Program-made: the position numbers and the translations under genes | Notes under the pieces: generated by a model | Databases searched by the model: none | What the model saw: only the letters and a program-made list of their open reading frames with translations | What the model was told of the DNA's origin: nothing | Source of the DNA: Actinoplanes sp. TFC3 | Lineage (GTDB): Bacteria; Actinomycetota; Actinomycetes; Mycobacteriales; Micromonosporaceae | Direction: 5' to 3' | Length of the DNA: 64,000 nt | NCBI RefSeq assembly: GCF_001553785.1 | Contig: NZ_LOJP01000001.1 | Location: 5,235,925-5,299,924, forward strand | Shown: in pieces, positions 9,324-18,870 of the stretch | Layout: each line of letters opens with the position of its first letter | How positions within the stretch are numbered: position 1 is the first letter of the stretch

Positions 9324-11275
9324 CCGCGCCGGCAAGAAGGCCGCAAGGTCCGCCGATGGGCGGGCCGGGACGGATGATGGCCGGCGGCATGCCGGCCGAG
9401 AAGCTGCAGGATTTCAAGGGCTCCTCCAAGCGCCTGCTCGGCATGCTGCGCCCGGACCGCGCCCTGGTCGCCCTGATCGCGCTGTTCGGCGTCGTTAGCG
9501 TCGCGCTGTCGGTCACCGGGCCGCGCATCCTGGGCCACGCCACCGACATCATCTTCGACGGGGTGGTGAGCAAGAAGCTGCCCGCCGGGCTCACCAAGGA
9601 GCAGGTGATCGAGCAGCTGCGGGCGCGGGGGGAGACCAACCAGGCCAAGATGCTCGAGTCGATGAACATCCTGCCGGGGCGGGGCATCGACTTCACCGCG
9701 CTCGCGCATGTGCTCATGTGGGTGCTGGCGCTCTACGTGGCGGCCTGGCTCTTCGGGGTACTGCAGGGCAGGCTGACCGCCCGGGTCGTGCAGAACACCG
9801 TGTTCCGGCTGCGCCAGCAGGTCGAGGAGAAGCTGGGCCGGTTGCCGCTGTCGTATTTCGATCAGCAGCCGCGCGGCGAGGTGCTGAGCCGGGCGACGAA
9901 CGACACCGACAACATCGCGCAGACCCTGCAACAGACGATCGCCCAGCTCGTGACGTCGTTGCTGACCATCGTGGGCGTACTGGCGATGATGTTCTGGATC
10001 TCGCCCCTGCTCGCGCTCATCGCCCTGATCACCGTGCCGCTGTCGTTCTGGGTGACCACCCGCATCGGCAAGCGCTCGCAGCCGCAGTTCGTGGCGCAGT
10101 GGGCGACGACCGGGCGGCTCAACGCTCACATCGAGGAGATGTTCACCGGGCATTCGCTGGTCCGGGTCTTCGGCCGCGACCGCGAGGCGATGGAGACCTT
10201 CGAGAAGCACAACGACGAGTTGTACGCCTCCAGCTTCCGCGCTCAGTTCATCTCGGGCCTGATCCAGCCGGCCATGATGTTCCTCAGCAACGTCAACTAC
10301 GTGCTGGTGGCGGTGGTCGGCGGGCTGCGGGTGGCCTCGGGTTCGCTGTCGCTGGGTGAGGTGCAGGCGTTCGTGCAGTACTCGCGCCAGTTCAGCCAGC
10401 CGCTGACCCAGGTGGCGAGCATGGCCAACCTGGTGCAGTCCGGGGTGGCCTCGGCCGAGCGGGTGTTCGCGCTGCTGGACGCGCCGGAGCAGAGCCCCGA
10501 CCCGGCGATGGACGGGGTTCGCCCGATCCAGGGCCGGGTGGCCTTCGAGCATGTGTCGTTCCGGTACGTCCCGGATCAGCCGCTCATCGAGGACCTGTCG
10601 TTCACCGTCGAACCGGGGCAGACCGTGGCGATCGTGGGCCCCACCGGCGCGGGCAAAACCACGCTGGTCAACCTGCTGATGCGCTTCTACGAGGTGAGCT
10701 CGGGGCGGATCACGCTGGACGGGCTGGACATCGCCACCATGCCGCGCGCGGAACTGCGCGAGCACATGGGCATGGTGCTGCAGGACACCTGGCTGTTCGG
10801 GGGCACGATCGCGGAGAACATCGGGTACGGCGCCGACTCCCCCTCGCCGGCCAAGGTGGACGAGGCGGCGCAGGCGGCGCACGTGGACCGGTTCGTGCGC
10901 TCGCTGCCCGACGGCATCGAGACGATGATCGACGACGAGGGTTCGAACGTCTCCGCCGGGGAGAAGCAGCTGATCACGATCGCCCGGGCGTTCCTGGCCG
11001 AGCCGAGCATCCTGATCCTGGACGAGGCGACCAGCTCGGTGGACACGCGCACCGAGGTGCTGATCCAGAAGGCGATGAACACGCTGCGCTCGGGTCGTAC
11101 GTCGTTCGTCATCGCGCACCGGCTGTCGACCATCCGGGACGCCGACGTGATCCTGGTGATGGACGGTGGCGCGATCGTCGAACAGGGCACGCACGACGAG
11201 CTGATCGCGGTTGACGGGGCCTACGCCAGGTTGTACTCCGCGCAGTTCGCCCAGGCCGCTGTGGAAGTCGAGTAG
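9320..11275 (+). CDS. ABC exporter half-transporter with consensus ATP site
   Basis: A 651-residue type IV ABC exporter starting at GTG 9320 inside the previous stop (GTGA). It has a Gly/Pro/Met-rich N-terminal tail, a six-helix domain with a long first extracytoplasmic loop, and a nucleotide-binding domain. That domain has Walker A GPTGAGKTT, variant signature NVSAGEKQLI, Walker B ILILDEATSSVD with the catalytic Glu, and switch FVIAHRLSTI. It complements the degenerate half encoded just upstream, so the pair forms one heterodimeric multidrug- or lipid-type exporter. Transcription ends at the hairpin 8 bp downstream. Confidence 0.93.
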
Positions 11276-11282
11276 AGAAACG

Positions 11283-11317
11283 GAGAAGGGCGGCCCGTTC
11301 GGGCCGCCCTTCTCTTT
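11283..11317. terminator. Bidirectional intrinsic terminator
   Basis: A perfect 14-bp stem (11283-11296 with 11301-11314) closed by a GTTC loop is followed by TTT on the plus strand. It lies between the convergent ABC exporter (stop 11275) and the Calx-beta gene (stop 11332) and can serve both. Confidence 0.85.
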
Positions 11318-11331
11318 GGAACTCTGTTGGG

Positions 11332-14244
11332 TCAGCGCACCGTGACGCGCGCGCTCTTCGAGGTGTTGGTCAGCAGGCCGGCGTCGCCGTCACCGTAGAC
11401 CGTCGCCTTGAACAGGTAGGACTTACCCGAAGTACCGTTGATGGTCTTCGTGTAGGCCCCGCTGGCGTTCAGCAGGCCGGTGCCGACGGTGGTCCAGGTG
11501 CCATCGGTGTTGGCCCGCAGCACGCGCACGCTCAAGCCGCGCACCTTCGGGTCGCCGATGACCGACAGCGTGACCTTGCCCTTGCTGGAGGAGCGGACCG
11601 CGAAGTCCGGGTCTTCCTTCAAGTTCACCTTGATGGTGTCGGACTCGATGTCACCGTTGGACACCTTGAACCACCAGCCGGTGGTGGTGAACTCCGGCGA
11701 GAAGGAGTAGGCACCGGTGGCGTTCGCCGTGGTGGTGCCCAGGTTCTCCCACGCGGCGTCGTCGTCGCTGCCGATCGCCTTGCCCCACAGGGTCAGGTTG
11801 GCCGAGGCGGGAGCCATGCCGCTCAGGCGCAGCGAGCCGGCACCGAGGCGGAAGCTGGCCGCCGACATCAGCGTGATGGTGTCATCGCTGGGCTCGGGCT
11901 GGGTGGCCCCGTTGGCGGCGATGGTGATGATGCCCTCGGTCACCGTGGCGCTGTTGTTGAGCCCGACGCCCTTGACGATGATCGTCTCGGCCGGCTCCGC
12001 CGTGGTGTCCGTGTTGATCTTCAGGTCGGTGACCTTGACCGACGAACCGCTCAGCGTCCACGCCGGGATGTTGGTAGCGGTGACGCCCGGGTTGACGAAG
12101 TCGTCAGCGCTGGCGGCCTTGCTGCCGTTGGACGAACCACCGGCGAACGAGACGGCCACCGACGGCGGGATCTGCGACTGACCGGTGTAGGTGCCGGTGA
12201 CGGTGACGGTGTCACCCTCGTTGGCGGTGGCGCTGTTGATCTCGAAGTCGGGCGCCTTGTCGTCGTTCTGCAGCGTCAGCTTCGCGGTCTTGGTGGTCGG
12301 CGCACCCAGGTACGGAACGCTCGAGTTGTCGGCGGTCGCGGTGAAGTATGCCGTCTCGTCGGTCTCGTACACCGTGTCGCCGTTGATCAGCAGCACGCCG
12401 TACCCGCTGGTCGCCTCGGCGGGGATGCTGATCGCCGTGTTGAACAGCTGGTAGTCGTTGCCACCAGGGATGGTGAAGCCGTTGAACGTGATCTCGTCGT
12501 CGTCGGCCGTACCGTTGTTGGCCGACGTGGTGTCGGTCAGCGTGAACGACAGCGGGCGGTCCGAGGCGTTGCTCAGCGACACCGGCAGCACGGCGGCCGT
12601 GGTGTCGTTGCCCTCCATCATCGACCTGTCCGCAAACACCAGGGTCGGCGTGGCGTCGTCGTCGATGATCGTGACCGTGCGCTTCGGGTTGACCCCGAGG
12701 TCGATCGTCGAGTCGTTGGGCAGCGCGCTCAGCAGCAGGTCGACCTTCTCACCGTCGGTGGGGGTCGGCGTCGCGCCGCTGCCCTCGTCGATCGTGTCGC
12801 CGATGATGTCGACAGTGAACGTCTGCGTGGTCACACCCGGCGCAAACGTCAGCGTGCCGTTCGCGTCGACGTAGTCCTTGCCGGCCACCGCGTAGCCGAG
12901 GCCGACGTCGGTCGGCGCGGTCTTCCAGTTGACCCGGACCGTCTGGCTGGAGGCAGCGCTCAGCTTGGCGGTGAAGGTCTGAGCCTTGCGGCCCGTGTTG
13001 CCCTCGATCACGGTCGTCGGCTCGACGGTCACCGTCGGGGCGTCGTTGCCGTTGGTGATCGTCCCGGTGCCCGAGGTGGTCGCGCCGAGCGTGGCGTTGC
13101 CCGCGTTGCTCAACGAGACGGTGAAGTCCTCGTCGCCCTCGGACAGGTTGTCCTTGAGGGTGGCGATGGAGATCTTCGCCTGCGTCGTGTTCGCCGGGAT
13201 GGTGACCGTGCGCGAGGTCGGGTAGGTGAAGTCGGTGCCCGGGGTCGCCGCGTTCGGCGCCTTGCCCGCCGCGGACCAGTCCACGGTGACCGGCTTCTCG
13301 GAGCCGTGGTTGAGCGAGACGATGAAGTCGATCGTCGAGCCCTCGGGGCCGCTGCCGCCACCGGTCAGCGTGATGACCGGCGCGGTGTCACCGTCGGTGA
13401 TGCTGACCGTGATCTGCTGCTGCGCGGTGTTCGCCACGTTGGTGGCGGTGCCGTTGACCGTGAAGGTCTCCGGGCTGGCCGAGTCCTGGATCTCGTCCTT
13501 GACGATCGAGATGTCCTTGGTGATCGTCCGCTGCCCGGCGGGGATGGTGACCGTGGTGTTGTTGGGCAGCGCCTGGTAGTCGGCCGGCGACTTGGCGGTG
13601 CCGTCGGCGGTGCTGAGGGTGACGACCGAGTCCAGCCCCGACACCTTGTCGAGCTGCGCGGTGATGGTGGTCTTGTTGTCCGTGCCGTCGTTCGCCGGGT
13701 TCGGGTTGGCGGACATGCTGAACGTCGGCGCGGTGTCGTCGTTGGTGATGGTGCCGACGAAGGTCTTCAGCAGGTTGCCGCCGCTGGAAGCGTCGTAGAC
13801 CTGCAGCGCGAACGACTCGTCGTTCTCGTAGAGCGTGTCCGCCGTAGTGGTGACCGGCACCGCCTGCGTCGCCGCGGCACCGGTGCCGAAGGTGACCTTC
13901 TGACGGGTGATCGGCGTGTAGTCCTGATCGGCGCCGTTGGTCGCGGTTGCCTTGTGAGCGGCGTCAGCAGCCGTGGCGTCGTCGGCCGTGGACACCCAGA
14001 CGTCGCCCGTGGACGCGCTGGTGATGTTGAAGGTGACCGGGGTGCCCTCGGCGGCGGACGCGGGGGGAGCGGTCAGGTCGTTGGCAGCGACGACGGCTTG
14101 CGCCGGCGAGGTGAGAAGGACGGCCGGGGCGAAGGCGATCGCACCCGCGACGGCGGCCGACAGTGCCGTACGGACCGACTTGGGGCCACGCAGCATGAAC
14201 GGTACCGAGCCGCTCTTGACTGCATGGGCTGGCTGATAGCGCAT
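11332..14244 (-). CDS. Secreted Calx-beta repeat surface protein
   Basis: A 970-residue exported protein. A long signal sequence ends near LLTSPAQA (about residue 50). About six Calx-beta-like modules of roughly 100 residues follow, separated by acidic linkers (NDDTAP, DGDTAP, GNDAP, DDDATP, NDDKAP). About 200 residues of Ig-like beta domains close the protein. Calx-beta domains bind Ca2+ and are common in bacterial adhesins and extracellular matrix proteins. There is no LPXTG motif or C-terminal membrane anchor. ATG 14244 lies 10 nt after AAGGAG. The leader carries a GEMM-like riboswitch, so expression probably responds to cyclic di-GMP, consistent with an adhesion or matrix role. Confidence 0.85.
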   Translation of the reverse strand: MRYQPAHAVKSGSVPFMLRGPKSVRTALSAAVAGAIAFAPAVLLTSPAQAVVAANDLTAPPASAAEGTPVTFNITSASTGDVWVSTADDATAADAAHKATATNGADQDYTPITRQKVTFGTGAAATQAVPVTTTADTLYENDESFALQVYDASSGGNLLKTFVGTITNDDTAPTFSMSANPNPANDGTDNKTTITAQLDKVSGLDSVVTLSTADGTAKSPADYQALPNNTTVTIPAGQRTITKDISIVKDEIQDSASPETFTVNGTATNVANTAQQQITVSITDGDTAPVITLTGGGSGPEGSTIDFIVSLNHGSEKPVTVDWSAAGKAPNAATPGTDFTYPTSRTVTIPANTTQAKISIATLKDNLSEGDEDFTVSLSNAGNATLGATTSGTGTITNGNDAPTVTVEPTTVIEGNTGRKAQTFTAKLSAASSQTVRVNWKTAPTDVGLGYAVAGKDYVDANGTLTFAPGVTTQTFTVDIIGDTIDEGSGATPTPTDGEKVDLLLSALPNDSTIDLGVNPKRTVTIIDDDATPTLVFADRSMMEGNDTTAAVLPVSLSNASDRPLSFTLTDTTSANNGTADDDEITFNGFTIPGGNDYQLFNTAISIPAEATSGYGVLLINGDTVYETDETAYFTATADNSSVPYLGAPTTKTAKLTLQNDDKAPDFEINSATANEGDTVTVTGTYTGQSQIPPSVAVSFAGGSSNGSKAASADDFVNPGVTATNIPAWTLSGSSVKVTDLKINTDTTAEPAETIIVKGVGLNNSATVTEGIITIAANGATQPEPSDDTITLMSAASFRLGAGSLRLSGMAPASANLTLWGKAIGSDDDAAWENLGTTTANATGAYSFSPEFTTTGWWFKVSNGDIESDTIKVNLKEDPDFAVRSSSKGKVTLSVIGDPKVRGLSVRVLRANTDGTWTTVGTGLLNASGAYTKTINGTSGKSYLFKATVYGDGDAGLLTNTSKSARVTVR

Positions 14245-14254
14245 GTGTTTCTGT

Positions 14255-14332
14255 CTCCTTCGGCGGCTGGGCCGCCTCCCACTCGGGAGGCCCCTGGCTT
14301 TGCGTCCCCGCCTTGCGACGGGATTGCCTTTC
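14255..14332 (-). ncRNA. Cyclic-di-GMP-I (GEMM) riboswitch-like leader
   Basis: Read on the minus strand, this leader contains AAAGGCAAT and a 6-bp hairpin closed by a GCAA tetraloop (14322-14307). Then comes GACGCAAAGCC (14306-14296), the conserved core of the GEMM-I cyclic di-GMP aptamer. A second GC-rich hairpin follows (7-bp inner stem GCCTCCC/GGGAGGC, GAGT loop). The RNA ends directly at the AAGGAG ribosome-binding site of the Calx-beta gene, so translational control is plausible. The GNRA loop and core are strong matches; the 3' joining region departs from the classical consensus. A TACAGT (14417-14412) could be the promoter -10. Confidence 0.7.
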
Positions 14333-14493
14333 TCTGAGCCGCATGCGACGGCTTAGGGCGCGGGCCGGTTGCGCGGGGACAAAGCTCGCACTTGGGAACT
14401 GCGCCGAAGTGACTGTAACCACGGAATTACGGCTCTGTGGGCGATTTGGGTTTTTCGCCCAGATGACCGGGACTGATGCGTAATAAGCGTCAT

Positions 14494-15666
14494 TTAGCGT
14501 CCTGTTTGTCCATTATTGACCGATTTTTGAAGCACGGGAATCCAGCCGAGAAGGGCAAGCAAAGCGAACAAGGCCAGCAAGGGCACCCGCCACCAAAAGC
14601 TCAGCGCCGGAGTCAAAGCGGGTTGCGCCACCACCCACGGACGCGCGAGCTTGGACCAGGCCAGGAAGGCATCACCGATCGGAGCGAGGCCGCCGGCATA
14701 GCGTTTCGACCCGGGCGTCGACACCGGTACGCCCACAAGTTCCCCATAGTTGTCCAACGCCCCGGCCAGCCGGGCATCACCCTGCACCCGGGCCGCCCCG
14801 AGCGTGACCACCGTGGCCGCCAGGCTGGTCCCCAGCACCAGGGGCCCCGAGTCCACGTCACCCCGCCCCGCCACCCCGGACGGATACTCCCGCACCCCGG
14901 GGCCGAGCCGCAGCGGGCGCACCACGAACCGCGACCGGAAGATCGTGAACTGCGAGCGCGCGAACACCGGGTCGATGTCCACCAGGAACCGCTCGATGAT
15001 GGCCTGCGAGGAGCCCCGCGCCACCGACTGCGGCGTGCCGGTCGCCGCGTCCACCTGGTGCGGCATCAACCCGGTCGCCGGGTCCAGCCGGGTCTGCACC
15101 GCATCGAGCCAGCGGGTGACGGTGGCGGCGAAGCGCGGTGTCAGCAGCTTGTCGTGCAGGCGCAGCGACGCGATCGCCACCGTCGAGTCCACCGGCCACG
15201 CCTGACCCGGGTACGCCTGCAGGTAGGGCGTGGACGCGGCATCGAACGCGGCGGCCAGCGCGGCCGACGAGCTCTCGAACTGCGCTCGCAGCCCCGGATC
15301 CTCGCCCAGCGACAGCACGCCGCCGCGCAGCCAGTTCGTCCAGCCCTGATAGAACACGCCGTACGCGGGGATCAGCCCGGCATCGAACGGCGCCCGGCCG
15401 GCCGGATCCTCCAGGCGCGTCAGGGCCCACCGCGCCTCGTCAGCGTTGCCAAGGTCGACCTGGGCGAGGCCGTACAGGGCGTAAAGGAAGAAATAGCCTT
15501 CGGGATAGAGCTTTTGCGCGTCCTCGGCTGCCCCGTGGTCCAGCCGGTCACGCAGGAAGGCGAGCTGCCGCCGTACCCCCGCGATGCCGTCCGCAGGCGC
15601 AACCAGCCGCACGGCCGCCAGCAGGGCGAGGAGCGTGACCACGACCGCGGCGACCCTTCGGAGCAT
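14494..15666 (-). CDS. Membrane-anchored protein of unknown function
   Basis: About 390 residues with an N-terminal hydrophobic helix (AAVVVTLLALLAAVRLV) and a C-terminal one (VPLLALFALLALLGWIPVL). They flank a large, probably extracytoplasmic helical domain containing YFFLYALYGLAQVDLGNADE, YQGWTNWLRG and YAGGLAPIGDAFLAWSKL. The alternating helices suggest an alpha/alpha-barrel fold as in glycosidases or linalool-dehydratase-like proteins, but I do not recognise the family. ATG 15666 is chosen; ATG 15711 would share its CATG with the start of the divergent TfoX gene. Confidence 0.65.
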   Translation of the reverse strand: MLRRVAAVVVTLLALLAAVRLVAPADGIAGVRRQLAFLRDRLDHGAAEDAQKLYPEGYFFLYALYGLAQVDLGNADEARWALTRLEDPAGRAPFDAGLIPAYGVFYQGWTNWLRGGVLSLGEDPGLRAQFESSSAALAAAFDAASTPYLQAYPGQAWPVDSTVAIASLRLHDKLLTPRFAATVTRWLDAVQTRLDPATGLMPHQVDAATGTPQSVARGSSQAIIERFLVDIDPVFARSQFTIFRSRFVVRPLRLGPGVREYPSGVAGRGDVDSGPLVLGTSLAATVVTLGAARVQGDARLAGALDNYGELVGVPVSTPGSKRYAGGLAPIGDAFLAWSKLARPWVVAQPALTPALSFWWRVPLLALFALLALLGWIPVLQKSVNNGQTGR

Positions 15667-15697
15667 GTCGCCGAGCCTAAGATCCGGCTGCCACCGG

Positions 15698-15703
15698 TAC
15701 GGT
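15698..15703 (+). promoter_or_regulatory. -10 of leaderless tfoX-like promoter
   Basis: TACGGT is followed by 6 nt and then ATG 15710, the leaderless-type spacing seen repeatedly in this window. Confidence 0.4.
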
Positions 15704-15709
15704 CGGAGC

Positions 15710-16036
15710 ATGGCCTATGACGCAGCGTTGGCCGAGCGATTGCGAGATCTCCTGGCCCCGCGGCCGGGCATCCTCGCCAAGCCGATGTTCGGCGGCCTGT
15801 GCTTCCTCAGCGACGGCAACATGCTGGTGTGCATCTGGGGCGACGACCTGATGGTCCGCGTCGGACGGGAGGCCACCGAGGAAGCGCTCAGGCACCCCGG
15901 CACCCGGCCGTGCGATGTGACCGGACGCCCGATGCGCGGCTGGGTGGTGGTCGACGGCGAACAGCTCGACGACGAGACGCTGGAGCAGTGGGTGAAACGA
16001 GCCGGTGCCTTCGTCGCCACGCTTGTACCCAAGTGA
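15710..16036 (+). CDS. TfoX N-terminal domain family protein
   Basis: A 108-residue protein with the TfoX/Sxy N-terminal fold: AERLRDLLAPRPGILAKPMF, GGLCFLSDGNMLVCIWGDDL, RVGREATEEAL and GWVVVDGEQL. In gammaproteobacteria full-length TfoX promotes competence. Stand-alone N-terminal domains in actinobacteria are of unknown function. The start at ATG 15710 fits a leaderless promoter. Its stop (16034-16036) abuts the PHO box of the following phosphatase gene, so the two are adjacent but probably separately controlled. Confidence 0.82.
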   Translation: MAYDAALAERLRDLLAPRPGILAKPMFGGLCFLSDGNMLVCIWGDDLMVRVGREATEEALRHPGTRPCDVTGRPMRGWVVVDGEQLDDETLEQWVKRAGAFVATLVPK

Positions 16037-16037
16037 C

Positions 16038-16059
16038 GTTCACCTTTGGTTCACTTGCG
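16038..16059 (+). promoter_or_regulatory. PHO box (PhoP binding site)
   Basis: Two direct repeats, GTTCACCTTTG (16038) and GTTCACTTGCG (16049), are spaced exactly 11 bp. This is the hallmark of the streptomycete-type PHO box bound by the response regulator PhoP. It lies about 80 bp upstream of an alkaline phosphatase gene, the canonical target. Confidence 0.8.
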
Positions 16060-16139
16060 AGGGCCAGGACCGCCGGAGTTTGCTCGCCCTTCGCTTGTTC
16101 TCCACCGTCGCGACGCTTGCGAATGATGCTGTATTGCGC

Positions 16140-17501
16140 ATGAACGCACTTCGTCAGCTTCGCGGCCGCCGGGCCGCCGTGGTGCTTGCCGCGGCCGCAG
16201 TGGTAGCCGTGCCCTCGGTGGCGCTCGCGGGCGACTCCCACCAGGACAACACCAAGAACGCCAAGCACGCGATCCAGGGCGGCAAGGCCCGCAACGTGAT
16301 CCTGCTGATCGGCGACGGCATGGGCGACAGCGAGATCACCATCGCACGCAACTACCAGGTCGGCGCGAACGGCCGGCTCGCCATGGACACGCTCCCGCTG
16401 ACCGGCGCGTACACCACGTACGCCGTGCAGAAGGAGAACCCCGACCTGCCCGAGTACGTCACCGACTCGGCCGCCTCGGGCTCCGGCTGGGCGACCGGGC
16501 ACAAGACCTACAACGGCGCCATCTCGGTCACCGCCGACGAGAAGCCCAAGGCGACCATCCTGGAGCTGGCCCAGGCGGCCGGCTACCGCACCGGCGACGT
16601 CACCACCGCCGAGCTGCAGGACGCCACCCCGGCCGTGCTGGGCTCGCACGTCATCAACCGCGACTGCAAGGGCCCGGACGCGATGGCCAAGTGCGCGGTG
16701 AACGACAAGGTCAACGGCGGCGCCGGCTCGATCGCCGAACAGCTCGTGCAGACCAAGCCTGACGTCCTGCTGGGCGGCGGCAAGCAGTACTTCGACCAGA
16801 CCGTCAAGGCCGGCAGGTACCAGGGCCAGACGGTGACCCAGCAGGCGCAGGCCAACGGCTACCAGGTCGTCACCGACGCCGCCGGGCTGGCCGCGGCCAA
16901 GGGGAACCAGCCGATCCTGGGCGCGTTCGCCAAGAACAACATGGACCTGGAGTGGGTGGGCCCGGCCCCGACCCGCACCGGGACCGCGCCGGCGACCTGT
17001 GCCACCAACACCGCTCGTACGGCCACCCAGCCGCACCTGGTCGACATGGCGAGCAAGGCGCTCGACGTGCTGGACAAGCAGACCAAGCACAGCCGTAAGG
17101 GCTTCTTCCTGCAGATCGAGGGCGCCTCGATCGACAAGCAGGACCACTCGGCCAACCCGTGCGGGCAGATCGGCGAGACCGTGGCGTTCGACGCGGCGGT
17201 CAAGAAGGCGCTGGACTACCAGAGGAAGAACCCCGGCACCCTGGTCGTCGTCACCGCCGACCACGGCCACACCAGCCAGATCGTGGAGACCGCCACGATG
17301 GGCTACACCGCCACGCTGATCACGCACGACAAGGCCAACATGACGATCAGCTACGCGACCTCGGAGATCTCCGGTTCGCAGCAGCACACCGGCACCGAGG
17401 TGCGCATCGCCGCAGGTGGCCCGCAGGCGGCCAACGTGCTCGGCGTGACCAACCAAACCGACCTGTTCTTCACGATGAAGCGGGCGCTCGGGCTCAAGTA
17501 G
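16140..17501 (+). CDS. phoA: Secreted alkaline phosphatase, PhoA type
   Basis: A 453-residue exported phosphomonoesterase. The signal peptide ends near VPSVALA (residue 30). The catalytic set corresponds to E. coli PhoA: LLIGDGMGDSEIT (metal ligand), nucleophile Ser about 110 in VTDSAASGSGWATG, and TAELQDATP (equivalents of D153/T155). Also present are the Arg in HVINRDCKGP, EGASIDKQDHSANP (Glu, Asp, Lys, His ligands), TADHGHTSQ and the final zinc His in QQHTGTEVRIAA. The Asp/Lys pair at the 153/328 positions is the E. coli form. The role is releasing phosphate from organic esters outside the cell under phosphate limitation, supported by the PHO box upstream. Spacing to the GH16 gene is 22 bp. 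Confidence 0.93.
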   Translation: MNALRQLRGRRAAVVLAAAAVVAVPSVALAGDSHQDNTKNAKHAIQGGKARNVILLIGDGMGDSEITIARNYQVGANGRLAMDTLPLTGAYTTYAVQKENPDLPEYVTDSAASGSGWATGHKTYNGAISVTADEKPKATILELAQAAGYRTGDVTTAELQDATPAVLGSHVINRDCKGPDAMAKCAVNDKVNGGAGSIAEQLVQTKPDVLLGGGKQYFDQTVKAGRYQGQTVTQQAQANGYQVVTDAAGLAAAKGNQPILGAFAKNNMDLEWVGPAPTRTGTAPATCATNTARTATQPHLVDMASKALDVLDKQTKHSRKGFFLQIEGASIDKQDHSANPCGQIGETVAFDAAVKKALDYQRKNPGTLVVVTADHGHTSQIVETATMGYTATLITHDKANMTISYATSEISGSQQHTGTEVRIAAGGPQAANVLGVTNQTDLFFTMKRALGLK

Positions 17502-17523
17502 GGGCCGATATGCTTGCGGCCCC

Positions 17524-18819
17524 ATGCGCAAGCTCGTCACCGCGACGGCCGTCGTCGTCCTGTCCGCCGCAGCCCTGCTGCCGGCCTGTGCTCAGGATGA
17601 CGACGGCCGTCCGCATCGCTCCCCCTCGACGGTGGTCCTGGACGCGACGGTGCCGGTCGTCGCCGACACCACGATCAGCCAGGTGGCGCAGGACGGTGAG
17701 CTGAGCGCGGCGACCACGCTGGCGACCTGCCCGGTGCTGTGCGAGAACAACCCGGCCGGCCAGCGTGACGCGCACCTTCAGTTCAGCGTCGACCAGCTTC
17801 CCCCGGATGCCACCGGCGTCACGGCCAAGCTGCGCATCTACGCCTGGCACGACGCCGGCGCCCGGATGCTGACCCGCACGGTGCCCGGGGATCTGCAAGC
17901 CGCGCGGATTGCCGGCGGCGGCAGCTTTCAGGCCGTCGACGGGGTCAAGGCAGGATTCAACGAGCTTCCGGTTTCGATCGATCGCAACGGTACTTACACA
18001 GTCCTGCTCTCCCAGAAGAACTTCGACAGCCGCGTCTATTGGGCTTCCCTGGAGAATCCGAGACCCGAACTGCGACCGCAGCTCATGCTCTCCTACCACG
18101 CCACCTGGAAGCTCGCCTGGGCCGACGAGTTCACCGGCAGCACCCTGGATGCCGGCAAATGGAACCTGCGCAACGGCGAGGCCCGCGACGTCGACCTCGG
18201 CTGCAACGTCGACAGCCCGGAGAACACGTTCGTCAGCGGCGGCCTGCTGACGCTGCGCGCCCTGCGCAAGCCGGTGCCGTGCGGCTCGCAGACCCGCCAG
18301 TTCACCCAGTCGTACCTCGACACCATGGGCAAGGCGTCGTGGACGTACGGCCGGTTCGAGATCCGCGCCAAGTCGCCGACCACGCCCACGGGGTCCACCG
18401 GGATCTGGCCGGCGTTCTGGCTGCGCCCCGACGACGGGGGCAACGGCGAGATCGACGTGACCGAGCTGCCCGGTGGCACCGCGTGGCACAGCCAGGCCAC
18501 GGCCTCCATCTTCTGGGACTACACCCCGGTCAAGCAGGACCTCCGGGTTACCCTGCCCGGCGGCGGCACCCCGGCCGACGGCTTCCACACCTACGCCACG
18601 GAGTGGTCGGCCACCTCGCTGAAGTGGTACTACGACGGCCAGCTCGTGTGGACCCGGGATCGCACCACCACCCCCTGGTACGACAAGGCGTTCACCAAGC
18701 CGTACAACTTGCGGCTCAACATGCAGGTCGGCGGCTGGCTCGGCACCCCCGACGCGGCCACCGTCTTCCCCGCGGACTTCCTTGTCGACTGGGTCCGGGT
18801 CTACCAACAGCCTTCTTGA
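17524..18819 (+). CDS. Secreted GH16 family glycosidase (beta-glucanase-like)
   Basis: A 431-residue exported protein. The N-terminal hydrophobic segment ends LLPAC, a possible lipobox, so it may be a lipoprotein. Residues about 40-190 form a beta-rich module resembling DNRLRE/CBM96-type domains (RDAHLQFSVDQLPPDATGV, AKLRIYAWHD). Residues about 195-430 are a GH16 domain (WADEFTGSTLDAGKWN, SYGRFEIRAK-like YGRFEIRAK, GIWPAFWLRP). The catalytic motif is GEIDVTE, with nucleophile E309, D311 and acid/base E314. The likely substrate is a beta-1,3- or mixed-linked glucan. It follows phoA closely, so some co-transcription is possible, giving phosphate control. Confidence 0.88.
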   Translation: MRKLVTATAVVVLSAAALLPACAQDDDGRPHRSPSTVVLDATVPVVADTTISQVAQDGELSAATTLATCPVLCENNPAGQRDAHLQFSVDQLPPDATGVTAKLRIYAWHDAGARMLTRTVPGDLQAARIAGGGSFQAVDGVKAGFNELPVSIDRNGTYTVLLSQKNFDSRVYWASLENPRPELRPQLMLSYHATWKLAWADEFTGSTLDAGKWNLRNGEARDVDLGCNVDSPENTFVSGGLLTLRALRKPVPCGSQTRQFTQSYLDTMGKASWTYGRFEIRAKSPTTPTGSTGIWPAFWLRPDDGGNGEIDVTELPGGTAWHSQATASIFWDYTPVKQDLRVTLPGGGTPADGFHTYATEWSATSLKWYYDGQLVWTRDRTTTPWYDKAFTKPYNLRLNMQVGGWLGTPDAATVFPADFLVDWVRVYQQPS

Positions 18820-18870
18820 GGGGGCTGCGGCCTTGAGGAGGCTCGAAGGGACCACGAGTAGTCTCCAGCG

